Source: Cladobotryum mycophilum (taxonomy: Eukaryota; Ascomycota; Sordariomycetes; Hypocreales; Hypocreaceae). From it: a stretch of 64,000 nt of DNA. Positions within the stretch are counted from its first letter, which is position 1. Every line of letters begins with the position of its first letter. The position numbers and the translations under genes were made by a program. Shown piece by piece: positions 31,841-44,300 of the stretch. Location: contig CM071591.1 of the NCBI GenBank assembly GCA_036429605.1, positions 124,001 through 188,000 of the forward strand, in the 5' to 3' direction. The notes beneath the pieces are model-generated. The model did no database searches. It was not told where the DNA came from and worked only from the letters and a program-made list of their open reading frames with translations.

Positions 31841-32876
31841 TAGTTCAAATGTTATCGTGTTTTTCTCTAACTGTTTAAAAATAAAAAATAGAACAAAATT
31901 AAAAACTATATATATATGTATATATACTTATAAACCAGTGAAATTTAACTTTAATTTATCTAGCATTTATATCCGTCTTGTTTATTATTTTTCTAGTACA
32001 GTTACATAAAGAAAAGCAGCTCAAGAACTTTTTGTCCGTTGTGGGAAACCTGTGTTTATCGAGTAATGTCATTGCCACTGAGTAGCCCACTGCACTACAA
32101 TAGCAAGTTCTAGAAGCTCTACCCCACGGTCCTTTTTAGTTAGCGCTCAAGTCTACCTTAACTACGGAGTAGTGTTAGCACAGGCATCCTCTCTCAAATT
32201 GGCTTGAACATAGCCTTAGCCTTCCAATGATTATCTAATCTAACCCCTTTGTTTTTCCTCTTGCATATATGTTTACCCTTGTTAGTAAGGTCTTAAACTT
32301 AAATATTGAATTGTTGTGTTATGTTCGGTTACTGAGAGAACTAGAGACCTTAACTGCATAAACTAATAGCAGAACAACGGAGTTAATGGTAATTACAGTT
32401 ATCCCAGCAAGCTAAGAAATCAGTCGTAACTTTGGAGAACCCGTAAACTCTATGCCGAAGACGCCATTACAAACCATAGATAGATAAGGTCTCGGTGTAC
32501 GCGGGTCTTGTACCTGCTGGACGATCCTTAAGATTTTCAATGGGTGACAGTCGTAGTTTGAACCATCGCACCCTGGCGATGATGCCATGCGGGCCCTTGG
32601 ACAAAGTTGATCGAAAACAGCACTTACCCCATGTAGCGCTAGAGTTGAACGAAACCGGACTGGATCAAGGGTTAATCCCCTGTCTAATGGATAGTTTAAT
32701 GTTACACAGTAAGACACTTTGATCCCGCTGTATGTTCAACTCCTGTAACAAGTGGAGATTGTGATTACATATCTTTAAAGTCCAGTGTTCCAATCGTTGC
32801 GAATTTACAGACATAGACCTCAAGGTACTTTAGCAGGTTGACCGTATATTCTGTCAGCATAGAGTGGTAAAAAATC
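31841..32876. other. Spacer, no gene recognised
   Basis: AT-rich to about 32,010, then mixed composition. A 101-codon minus-strand frame (32,412-32,717) has no motif. Serves as the upstream region of the flavin oxidase gene. Confidence 0.45.
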
Positions 32877-32882
32877 TATAAA
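32877..32882 (+). promoter_or_regulatory. TATA box of the flavin oxidase gene
   Basis: TATAAA in CTATAAAGAGG, 130 bp before the ATG at 33,012. Confidence 0.55.
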
Positions 32883-33011
32883 GAGGCGCCTTAGAGCCAG
32901 TTCTTGAATCTGTTCTTTAAGCCTTTTCTCAAGCATTCTTCTAAATCTTTTTATCGACACTCGTCAGTATTTGGAACACCCTTCTATAGCGACCTACACC
33001 AAGAGAACGCC

Positions 33012-34704
33012 ATGAAAAACATCGTCAACTTTGCTTCAGTACTTGCCATGGCCTCAAGTGTCAACGCGACGCCAGCCCAAGCCAACGCTGTTTGCGTAAG
33101 TTTGGCCCATTCCAACTTGTTCTGACGGTCTTGCCCTTGTTGCTAATATCTGCATTCCTATAGTGTAACGCTCTTACTAAGACCCTCCCCGGCATTGTCT
33201 ATGCTCCATCCTCTCCTGATTACGATAGACTCATTAACCATCGCTGGTCCAACACCGCTATCCTTCACCCTGGATGTGTTGTTACACCTAAGGCAGCTGA
33301 AGATGTTTCCAAGGCCATAAAGATCATTGTCAACAACCAGTGCCAGTTTGCTGTCAAGTCAGGAGGCCATAATGCGAATGCAGGTTTCAATAGCATCGAT
33401 GATGGTGTTTCTATTGACCTTAGTACCCTTAATGCCGCCTACCTTTCCACGGATCGCAGCTATGTAAGCCTTGGTGCTGGTGTCACCTGGGGTCAGGCTT
33501 ATGATACATTCAATGACTCTGGCATTGGTTTTACTGGTGGTACTTGTGAAGATGTTGGCGTTGGTGGTGTTTCTCTTGGTGGCGGAGAGTCCCTATTCCC
33601 CGCCTCTAGGGGATGGGCTGTCGATAACATCCTGAGATACCAAGTCGTGCTAGCATCTGGCGAGATTGTTGTTGCGAACGAGACACACTACCCGGACCTC
33701 TTTAGGTCTCTCAAGGGTGGTAATACTAACTTTGGAGTCGTTACTCGCGTCGATCTCGAAACTTTCCCATTCAAGGGTCTCTGGGGTGGAGAGGTTGTTA
33801 CTGGCCTGAATGCCCCCGGTGCGAACGGTACCGATCTCAAGAACAGGATCGCGCAGGCTACCGTTGACTTCACCGCAAATAACTACCGTGATTGGGATAC
33901 AGCCATGCAGCTGATTTGGCTCTACCAGGGCAGCACCGGTGCACAGGTTGTTGACACCTTCTTCGCCAACACTAAGCAAAAAGAGAACCCCAAGGCCATT
34001 CAGACCTTCTTAGATCTGCCTCATCAGGTCAAGAACACTGTTAAGCAAATCTCACTGGCAGACTTTGTTCACAACGTTAGCAAGTTTACCGTCGCAGGCT
34101 TTCGGTAAGTAGTGGTCTTAACCTGTTGCTTATTCTACATAACTTAACAATTGTGACAGGGAGGTTACCGCTACCTTGACCACTTACAATGATTATACTA
34201 CTCTTCGTGAAATCTGGGAGGCTTCGGATGCAATTTACAACGCTCTCCCCCAGAAGGACAACATTGACTGGATGATTTCTTTCATTCCTCAGCCCAAGAT
34301 CCAACAGGCTTATGCTTATAAGCACGGTGGTAACAGTCTTGGCTTAGAAAACGTCCAGAAAGACCAAGTTGGTAAGCTTCGAGTTTAGACATGATCAATG
34401 GGCTTTGCTAACTATAGTAGTCTTCTGGATGCTCACCCGCTGGACTGATCCTAGCCTGGACACTATCATAACTGAAGCCCGTGATAAGTTCGTGGATGTC
34501 GCTACTGCTATCGCCAAGAAGCACAATACCTATCACCCTTGGCTTTACATTAACTACGCTACCCCTAAGCAAGATCCTCTCTGCGGTTATGGTACTAAGA
34601 ACGTCGCCTTTCTCAAACAGACCGCTAAGAAGTACGACCCCAATGGTGTTTTCCAGAACCTACTACCTGGTGGTTTTAAGCTCAAGAATGCTAAGTGCGC
34701 TTGA
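33012..34704 (+). CDS. Secreted berberine-bridge-type FAD-linked oxidoreductase
   Basis: An intact 507-residue flavoenzyme in four exons: 33,012-33,095, 33,164-34,104, 34,160-34,371 and 34,418-34,704 (GT-AG introns of 68, 55 and 46 nt). The N-terminus MKNIVNFASVLAMASSVNA is a signal peptide. The FAD_binding_4 domain holds SGGHNANAG, whose His is the usual 8-alpha-histidyl FAD attachment site. It also holds GGTCEDVGVGGVSLGGG, where the Cys stands where bicovalent family members attach C6 of FAD. SLKGGNTNFGVVTRVDLETF closes the domain. The C-terminal BBE domain has YINYATPKQDPLCGYGTKNV and GVFQNLLPGGFKL. Such enzymes oxidise alcohols, sugars or metabolite intermediates using O2; the substrate here is unknown. 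In-frame and undamaged despite lying between RIP-mutated blocks. A TATA box stands 130 bp upstream. Confidence 0.93.
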
Positions 34705-34759
34705 ACGGGCCGTATATGATTAATCATACGCCGTTCCGGCTTTATGGGCCGTAGGTAGG

Positions 34760-35021
34760 TGTGGCAACTGGCACAGTTGGCCTTATAAATAGTTGGTACC
34801 GCCACAGTAATTGCTGATGCAGGAGGATCCCTCCTACTCGCTTCACTAAGCGAGAAAGGGAAGTGCTAGGGGGAAGAGGCTAGGGGTTAGGACAGAGGGG
34901 GAGTTAGAGAATAGAACACACTTTTTGAGCTGCATGAGAACCGGTCTTTTTATATTGCTACAAATACGATTATTGGCTTAATCTTTTGCCTATTGGCTTA
35001 ACGGTCTGATGGTTCGTTACA
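34760..35021. mobile_element. Solo LTR, 262 bp, flanked by GTAGG duplication
   Basis: Starts TGTGGCAACTGG and ends GGTTCGTTACA. GTAGG lies on both sides (34,755-34,759 and 35,022-35,026). Composition is normal, with few signs of RIP. It contains TTTTTATATTG and AATAAG-like words that could be LTR promoter or poly-A signals. It lies only 55 bp after the oxidase stop, so it may sit in that gene's 3' untranslated region or supply its poly-A signal. Confidence 0.85.
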
Positions 35022-35026
35022 GTAGG

Positions 35027-35170
35027 GGTCTAGGGAGATGGGTAATAGGCAATGGGATGTGAATAAGGCATGCTCAATGACTCTATTATAATGGAGTCAG
35101 GTGCACTGTAGCGTAGGGAAGCTTATGTTCCAACTTAGAATACCGGAAAAAGAGGTACCGGGACGGCTTG
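35027..35170. other. Edge of island 5
   Basis: Normal-composition spacer before the AT-rich block; no gene recognised. Confidence 0.4.
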
Positions 35171-35761
35171 AAAGATAAAAGGGGATTATATATGCATTAA
35201 TAATAAATTCTTTACTTTTATTCGTTTAATTTAATTAATTATATTTTTATTTCAAGATTATTATATTAATATATGAGTTTGTATTATTCTTTTTATTTAA
35301 AACAATTTATAATATATACATTTATTTTTAATTTTATTTTTAAATTAAATTAATTTTAAGTAACTAATTTAAGTTATATTAATTACTTAAATATTAAATA
35401 ATATTTTATTTATAGTTATAGCTTCAATAAGGTTACCCTAGACTAATAAAGCTTTTAGGCTACTGTACCTTTTTTTATTATTATATTTTGTTTTACTATT
35501 ATACCATAATAAGTGTTTATTTATTTTTTATTAGTCTATTTACTTTTTTTTAAATACTAAATAATTATATTAGTTTAAATAAATTAACTAGCGCTATAGA
35601 TAAGAATTTTACTTATGTTAGAACTTAGGCAATAAAGACTATAATAAGTAATTTATTTATTTATAATAAATTTATAAATAAGAGCAAAAACTATAGTAAA
35701 TAAGTAAAAATAAAATTCTATATTAAATACTTAAGTAAAAAATCTGTTATATTTATTACGG

Positions 35762-35895
35762 GTTAGACCCTTCTAGAGAGATATAGGCTTTGCGCTTTCT
35801 CTATAAGGTATTAACCCTCAGGACAGCAGCCTAATTAGTAAGCTATACAGGCATTACTAAAAGTAAGTCTTTGCTTAAGACATAGACTTAAGTAA
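35762..35895 (+). repeat. About 135-bp dispersed repeat, copy 2
   Basis: GGTTAGACCCTTCTAGAGAG, ATATAGGCTTTGCGCTTTCT, then GGCATTACTAAAAGTAAGTC; pairs with 28,850-28,985 in direct orientation. Confidence 0.75.
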
Positions 35896-36214
35896 AGGAC
35901 CCATACTATGACCATAAAAGTCTCTTATTTTTTAATCTTAGATAAATAATTCTAAAGCCTTTTTTTATTAATATATAAGACTAATTCTTGTATTTATTTA
36001 AAAGTTAATTCTATAATTTATAAGAATATTAAAAAGAATTAAACTTATAGTAATACACTAAGAAATAATAAATATTATTAATAGATTTATATAATATAAT
36101 TTAAATATAATAATAAAACTTATATAAGATTAAATTATATAATTAAAAGTAGTAATAAAGACTATAATTATAGTTAATACTTTTAAAACCTAGTAAGAGA
36201 AAATTATAATAACT

Positions 36215-36540
36215 TAATCTTATACTTATAGTATTTAGTAAAAAAAGGACCCACTTTTAGTAATAGTTATACAAGCTATTAATTAAAATATAAGTATAGT
36301 AAAGCTTTGAATAAAACAACTAATTATAATTAATTTAATTAAATTTAAGTTAAATAAATATAAATAAATTTCATAACTTAAATAATATTAATTAAATATA
36401 TATAATAATTTAAATATAATTAATTAGTTTATTTAAGGTTTTATTATAATTGTATTAAGTAATAATAAGTATAAGTATTTTTAAAATTAATTTTTTTTCA
36501 GTGTATAACCTAAACGTAGGGTTAGGTTCTTATATTATTA
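36215..36540 (+). repeat. Gypsy-family LTR fragments
   Basis: CTTATACTTATAGTATTTAG and GACCCACTTTTAGTAATAGT match the LTR start at 57,945. Near 36,430-36,535 the reversed LTR start is also seen (AATAAGTATAAGTATTTTTA, then CAGTGTATAACCTAAACGTA), so this is a mixed or inverted pair of fragments. Confidence 0.55.
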
Positions 36541-38141
36541 TACTAAAATAAATATTAAACATAATCATAATTTTTTTATTAATTATAATATTTAATATTA
36601 TTTATTATTATTATTATTATTACACTAACTAGCTTATCCTATCTAATAGGGCCTTAGTCCCTCTACTATTACAGAAAAACAAAAAAAACCTGTATACCAG
36701 GAGAAAAAATCCTATTATATTATATATACTATATTATTACACTTAAATCAGTATAAGCTCTTATTATTATTAACTAACTATTCTATAATTTACTAATCCT
36801 ATTTTAAGGGAAATTGATTAGGTTTTTAGTATTATTAATATTCTTAATTAATAAAGCCCTTAGGCTATAAAAACCCTTCTAATTATAATTAATTATAAGA
36901 GTCTTATATTTATACTATTATTTTTTCTAATATATTACCTATTAATAAATTTAATATAAACTTATTTTTAGCTTTATATTACTATTATTTACTTTCTATA
37001 ATAATAATTATATTTTATTTCTTTTACTCTTAGTAATTCTTTTTATTAGATTTTTATATTATTCTTTATTATTATTCTTATTAATTATTATATACTTTTA
37101 GATTTTTTTATAAGTATTTATATAATAAATTATTATATAATAAAAAGATTGAAAATATATTATATTTATTTACTATTAATAGCTTAATTTATTAATTAAA
37201 CTTATAGCCTTAAGGTTCTTTTTTAATTATTTAGTTATCTTAATCTTTTTTATTATTATTATTATTAATATTACTATTATTACTATTACTATAACCCGTA
37301 AATAACCTTTATTTACTTTAGCTTTATTTTTATTAAAAATATTAGATGAATTTTAATATCTAGTTATTATACTAATAACTCTTTTAATTTCTTTATTATT
37401 ATTTTATTTATATTATTATAAATATTATTTTTTATATATTATATTATTATATTTTTAATAGATCTTAATAGTATAACTAATTATAATTTTTAATTTTATT
37501 ATTTTTAATTTTTTTTAATTTTTTAATTTTAGTTTTTATTAGTCTAGATAAACTCATAAGATTTTTTAATTCTTAAATAATCTTATTATAAAATTAATAT
37601 ATTAAATTTGTTAAGATTTATATTTATATAAAATCTTATATTTTATATATTATTTATATAAAAAAACCTTTAACTATTTATATCTTAATACTTTTAATAA
37701 ATTGATTATTTCTATACTTTAATTAAAGTATTCATATTATTAATTTATATTCTTTTAAAAACTAAAATTAAATATATTACTTATATAAAGACTAAAAAGC
37801 CTTATAATAAAATAAATTATAGTATATTATAGTAATTTTAGACTATTATTATTATTAATTCATTTAAGTTTTTATTTTTATTTATTTTATTATTTATACT
37901 TTTACTATAATCTTTTTAAATATTATTAAAAGCCTTTCTATATATTTTATATTACTTTTACTTTAATATAAGTCTATTCTTTCAATTCTTTTTAGGTTTT
38001 TTAAAACTATAATTCTTTAGTTAAAATTATTATTTATAGTTAATATAAGTATTAAAAAAATACTTATACTATTATATTTATTATATTTATTACTATTACT
38101 ATTACTATTACTATAACCACTATAATCTTACTAGGCTTTTA

Positions 38142-39987
38142 GAGTGCCCCACCATAACACCGTGACCATCCCAAGACCGTGACGTAAACGATGAGTGCCA
38201 CATTTTCAACACCACACTTTCGCATAGCAATAACATTATTAAATTAAATCCAATTAAAGCCGTTTTTTCGCTATAACAAAAACAAATAAAAACAAAGAAA
38301 ATAACATCAACGAGGCTATTTAAAAGATATAAAATAATCTTGTTATCGCGGTCGCAAGTCGATACTATAGAATCCCTTAGATAACTTTATATAACTGACT
38401 TTAAGGTGCATAACCGATTCAAGTAGCTAAAAAAACGCCCAAAAACTATCATAAGTTCAAGAACAAGACCTCATACAATAGATCAAGTCTAAAGAAGCCT
38501 ATGGCCGGGCCCCTAACCGCCGGCGTATTCGTTCCTTTATGTAGCTTATCCTGACCCAGGGTGGCAGCGACTAATACCTTGGTTAACATTGGGTAGATAG
38601 GTTCTTTGAACGTAACGAGGAGGTTAAGATAAAGGTCTCTAGGGGTATTAAGGCTTCCTGAACAATCTATATAACCGAGGGGATTATACAAAGTTTCTAG
38701 GATCGTCTAGATAATAAGATCAAGGCTAAGTCTATTAGTATAAACCGAATCTATAACCTTAACGAGACCAGGCTTATAGAAGGGGAAACCAGATTAGGAA
38801 AAGTAGCAGGAATAAGCCTAACAATAGCAGTAACCGTTATAGAGAGTGACTCTCGTGAATAGGTTACTATTATAGAGTATATTAGTGCTACTAGAGACCG
38901 GGTTAAGCCCTATGTAATCTACACAGGCAAAATAGTTTAATAGTAGTGGTTTCCTAATGAAATTCCTAACTGGGTATACGACTCAAGCCCTATAGGCTGG
39001 GTAAACGCAGAAATATTATTTAAATAGCTAGAACAGGTGTTTATCCCTAAGACAACGCCAGAAATACAGTCTTATTAGTATATCCTGATCCTAGATAACT
39101 ATAAGGCTTATATTACTATAGAATTTATATATTTAGCCTAGATTAACCGTATATAGCTTTTTTATTTACTAGTATATAGCTTATATATTATATAACTCTT
39201 TGATATTAGTATTTTTTTCTTTTAAAAATATATTTCTACTAGAATATTTAAAGGTTTATTTTTTTCAAGACCTTAGCCTCTGTATAGAAACAATATTTCC
39301 TACAAACATATTTTCAAGCTAATAATAAAGCCTTTTCAAAGATTAACATAAAATCAGGTTTTTGTACTACCGGGGTCTATCCTACGAATGTTGAATAGGT
39401 CCTAGAGGGCATGGTTAACCCTAAGAGACCTCCCTTAACACCAGAGCCTCCTATAACACCAAAAAGACCCTGAATTAAAAAAATCAGCTCTAGTATACGC
39501 CTTAAAGCTCTAAGGATATTAGGGGATAGTTAGATACTGTTCGTAAAGACCTAGATCACGCTGAGCGTGGCCTGCGGACCATCGCGAGGAAGGCAGGGAA
39601 AGAACTAGACCACAAGAACACTGTGATCGCGTTCTTAGAGCAAAAAAACGCTTATTTAAAGGCCTAGATTACTTCCAAAAAGCCCCTTGGCCGTAAAGCC
39701 GTTGATTTTGACCCCAAGGAGACCTTTGCTCAGCTTCCTAACATTACCAAAACCAAGGATAAGGCTATTACATTGCGTGCACGCTATACAACGCGACAGG
39801 CCATAAAACTACAAAATAAAGCGCTAGAAATTACTAGAACAGATCTAAAAGAATTAACTAATATATTTATACTGTAATTATTTTTATAGCATTTAATTTT
39901 ATTAAGAAATAAGATAATAATGTAATGTGTTATTTTGTAGTGATGTCTATGGTTTTGGGATGGTTATAGTGTTGTGGTGGGGCACTC
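38142..39987 (+). mobile_element. Fot1/pogo-type DNA transposon (Tc1-mariner), 1846 bp
   Basis: Terminal inverted repeats of about 45 bp begin GAGTGCCCCACCATAACACC on the left and, read inward from the right, GAGTGCCCCACCACAACACT; the differences are transitions. TA lies on each side (38,140-38,141 and 39,988-39,989), the target-site rule of this superfamily. Inside, a plus-strand transposase of Fot1/pogo type can be read through stops. Moderately RIP-mutated. Confidence 0.93.
38430..39870 (+). pseudogene. Fot1/pogo transposase remnant
   Basis: From the left: a helix-turn-helix/CENP-B-like part with WVDRFFERNEEVKIKVSRGI at 38,590; IYNLNETRLIEGE near 38,750, where the first catalytic Asp of the DETG box reads Asn; VTIIEYISATRDRVKPYVIY; SPIGWVNAEILFK; and LILDNYKAYITIEF near 39,085, holding the second Asp. 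Stops are frequent and mostly TAG/TAA. The tail (DHREEGRERTRPQE and beyond) is frame-shifted relative to the core. Non-functional. Confidence 0.85.
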
Positions 39988-39989
39988 TA

Positions 39990-40872
39990 TATTATCTATA
40001 ACATTTCTTTTTTTTATTACTTTTACTCTTACTAATTAACTTTTATATAAACTTTTTATTAAAATTTAAGATTTATATACTAAATTTTATTATATTATAA
40101 ATAATATTTTTTTTATAATAATAGTAATAAAAATAATAAATTTATAAAAGATAAGGATAGAAAAAGGGTAAATAAGATAAATAAATAAATAATATTAGTT
40201 AATATTTTTAAATAAAATAAAAAAATATAAACTTTTATTACCTAGGTTAATTTTATATTATATTCTTTTTATTTTTATATTTTCTTTTTATTTAATACTT
40301 TTATTATAATTTTAATTTTTTTATTAATTAAAAATATATTATTTTTTTAAAATTAAAAAACTATTTAATTATTATATTTTTTAATTTTTTATTATTTAAT
40401 ATTATATAAGTCTTATAATAAATTTTTAATTTTTAAAATAATAATTTCTTTTATTTTTTAATTAATAAATAATTAATAAAAAAATAAAAATATATTTTTA
40501 TTATATTTTTATATTTATAAAATAATAAATTATACTTTAATATTTATTATAAAAAGGAATGTAATCAAAATTTATTTTCTTAATATAAAAACATATTAAT
40601 ATAAAACTTTTATATTTTAGCAATTTATTATAAACTTTAAGAATCTCTCTACCTATTAAGGCTAGCTTTTCAATATCTATAATCTTATAGACTTTTTTTT
40701 TATATTAAAAATATCATATCTTTTACTTATTCTTACTATAAGAATTTCTTTTTTTAATATTATTATTAAATTATTTTTATTAAAGTATTAAATTTAGAGT
40801 TATTTTTTTAAGTTATTTAGCTTTTTTTATAGGTTTTTCTTTATTTTAAAAGTTTTTATAATTGCTATATAT
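39990..40872. repeat. AT-rich debris between Fot1 and the left gypsy copy
   Basis: Extremely AT-rich, no readable frame. It forms the left flank of the gypsy insertion. Confidence 0.5.
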
Positions 40873-41354
40873 TGTGATATTCCGGGCGTTTCTTAACAAG
40901 GATAAGCTAGATCGTGGTTAATGTTAGCAGTGGATTAGGGTAAGGTTAAGTAATAGGTTTAATATATTATAGTTTAGGTATTAAGTATTAATAGTAAATA
41001 ATATTAAATTAATAACTAATTAAATATATAAAAAAATATAAATTAGTATATATAATAATTAAGTGTATTATAATCTAAATAAATATAAAGTTTTATTTTA
41101 ATAAAAATAAACTAATAATCTAATAATTATTATAATTATTTAATAGTTTTATGTTTATTTAGTAATTTTTTACTTATTTAATAATTTTATATTTATTTAG
41201 TAAACTAATCTTTTAAAGATAAGTTAAATTAGTAATATAATTAATTAGCTTATTTAAGGTTTTATTATAATTATACTAGGCTATAATAAGTATAAGTGTT
41301 TCTAAAAGTAGGTTTTTTTTTAGTGTATAACTTAAATATAAAATCAGGTTATTA
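40873..41354 (-). repeat. 3' LTR of the left gypsy copy
   Basis: On the plus strand reads TGTGATATTCCGGGCGTTTC, CTAACAAGG-like, to AAAATCAGGTTATTA. Keeps more C/G than its partner. Confidence 0.82.
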
Positions 41355-44300
41355 TATATTGCTCTTTTTCCTTAGGTCTTATTTTTAAAACCTATTAGTT
41401 TATAAATACCTTATTATTCCTAGTTTTTTTTTATTTTAAGTTTTTTTTTTTTTTAATAGATTATGTTTCTAAGAGTTATATATTTTCTTAAGGTATGGTT
41501 AATAGGGTATAAAAAAAATTATATTTTTTTATATATAATTATTATAAGTATTTAAAATTAATTAATCTTTTTAGTTTTTTTATAATATTTTATTTTTTTT
41601 ATAAGTTTTATAGTATTAAGTATATTATAATTTAAAAGTTTTATAATTATTATTTATATAATAAAAAGATATATATATATATAGTAATTCTTTTTCTAAA
41701 ATAATAAATAGATTTTTTTTTAATTTATTTTTCTTTTATTTCTAATATATATATTTTAGTGGATTATATTATTAAAAAAGACTATTAATTAAAAGAATAA
41801 AAAACTATTATAGTTTCTAAGCTTTTTAAGCTTTATAGAAAATTGAATAAGAAGTATTATTAATTAATTAAAAATATAAACCGTTTAGTTTATATTCGTA
41901 AATAAAAGAAAAATATTTATAAGTAAAAGGTAAAAATATTATAATAAAATATTAAAATAATAAATAATCTTAAAGCAATAGATTAGTTTAATTTATTAAG
42001 TTTTTTATAATTGGCTAATATTTCCTAGAATAACCTCGAGGTTGCGGTTAATTAGGGTTTATTTAGGGATTCTTTAGTTTAAGATTCTAGTAAAACTATT
42101 ATAAAATTCTTTAGGTATATTTAAAGTGTTTAATAAGTTTTTATATATTTTTAATATTAATATAGTTTTTTTATTTAATTAAGTATTAATATTTATTATT
42201 TTTATAGTATATAATTAAAATTAATTTAATTTTATATTTTTTTATTATAAGTATTTTTATAGAATTATAAATAATTTATTTAGTATTTTTATTAATTAAT
42301 ATTTTTTTAAATAAAAAAATATAAAAAACTAAATATATTTATATTTTTTTTAATAATAAAAGTTTATAATTAATATTTAAAATAATCTTTTTAATTAACT
42401 AAAATTTTAGTTTTTTAAAATTTAGTTTATTATTTAATTATATTATTTTAATATTTATATTTTTTTTATTTAATATATAATAAAATAAATAAATTATATT
42501 TTTCTTTTTAAAAATTAATTTTTTTAATCTATCTTTATTTATATATTTTCTTATTCTTTTATAAACTAATATAAATTATACTTTTATTATTTAATATAAG
42601 TTTTTTATTTTATTTGTTTTAATTATAGTTTTATTTATAATTATCCTGTTTTTAAGTAATTTATATATTTTTAGATTATAGTTAAAATTAGTATATATAA
42701 AACTTAAACTTATAAATTTTAATATATTAATATTATAAATAATTTATATTAATAATAATAGTTTTATTTAATTAATTTATTTAAAATTAATATAATAGTA
42801 TAAGTATCTTTTAATAATCTAATTAATGTATTTAGTTTATTTATTAGTTTATAAATAATAAGTTATATTAAGCTTATAATTAATACTTAATTATTTAATT
42901 AATTTTTATTAGAATTTAAATATAAAAATTAAATTTCTAATCTAAGATAATGTTTTTAAATAAAGAATAAATATTTATAATTATATATAAAAATATATAT
43001 ATAAATTTTTTTATATTTATAAATTCTTAGTATAATAAAAAATAAGCTTATTTTATAAGTTTATTAATAATTATAAGAATATTATTATATTTAATTTTTA
43101 TAATAGGTTTAATTAATATAAATAGTTTTATCATAAAATCTAATATAATTATTTTTTATAATTTTTAAAATATTAATAATAATTAGATTTACTTATATAA
43201 TTTATATTTTAAAATCTTTATTTAATTATATATAATATATATTAAAATAATCTTTTAAATATATTATTTTATTTTATAAAAATTAAAGTTTTATTTAATT
43301 TATTTAAATATTTTTTATATTCTTTTATATTTATATAAGAAATATTAATAGATTTCTTTAATAAGATTTTTTTAAAGTTCTAAAAGAATCTAAACTTTAT
43401 TTTTATATTATTATAAATTTTTATTATTTATAATAAATCTTTTAAAAACTTTTTTTTTAAATTTTATAATATTTCTTAATATAATAAATGTAAGTATTAT
43501 TATTTTTAATTTAAAATATAATATTTAATATATATTATATATAATATCTTTTTAAAATAATATTTAAGATTTATTTTACTATAATTATTTTATTTTAATT
43601 ATAATTTATTTATTTATTTAAAATATTAGTTTTATTATTTTTTAATTTTTTTTAATAAATAAAAATATAATTAAATTTTAATAAATATTTAATATATTTA
43701 ATTTATTATTTATTAAGTTATTAAATTATAGTAAAATATAATATATTATTATAGTCTATATAAACTTTAATTTAATATTTATTTTTAAAAAAATAATATT
43801 TTTATTTTTTAAAAGTTAAAATAATTATTAAGAATCTTTTATTATAAATAAAATAATTTAATTTAATATTATATAAGGTTTATAAATAAAATATAATTAA
43901 TTATAGTTTATTATTTTTATTTTATTATTTAAATTAAGCTTTTAATTTAAAATTAAAAAAGCTTATTTTAAGTTTTATTTTTTTTAAAATTAAATATTAT
44001 AAGTATTAGATTTTTTATAATTAAGGTTTTAATTTATTTAAAAACTTATTATATTTTTTTTATTTATTTAAATATTTAATTTTCTTTAATTAACTTATAA
44101 AATAAATATATAATTTTATTATAATTTTTTATAAAATATTAATAATAATTAATAAAACTTAAAAAATTTTAAATTTATTTAATAATATTTAACTTAAATT
44201 AACTTTATATTATTTTAATTTTAATAAAGTCTATATATATTTTATTTAATATAATAATATATTTAAAAAAATAATCTATTAAATATAAAATTTATATTTT

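Larger units (their letters stand above)
35171..38141. repeat. AT-rich transposon debris
   Basis: Extremely AT-rich with ATT/ATA microsatellite-like runs (for example ATTATTATTATTATT near 36,600 and 37,260). Contains the repeat at 35,762 and an LTR fragment at 36,215. No gene readable. Confidence 0.6.

Noticed and set aside
32412..32722. Overlapping open frames on both strands before the oxidase gene
   Set aside because: No motif, splice structure or family resemblance on either strand.
34715..34728. TATGATTAATCATA palindrome after the oxidase stop, as a terminator
   Set aside because: Hairpin terminators are not used by fungal RNA polymerase II, and the palindrome is short and AT-rich.
38449..38691. 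Minus-strand 80-codon open frame inside Fot1
   Set aside because: Antisense to the transposase, which carries the recognisable motifs.
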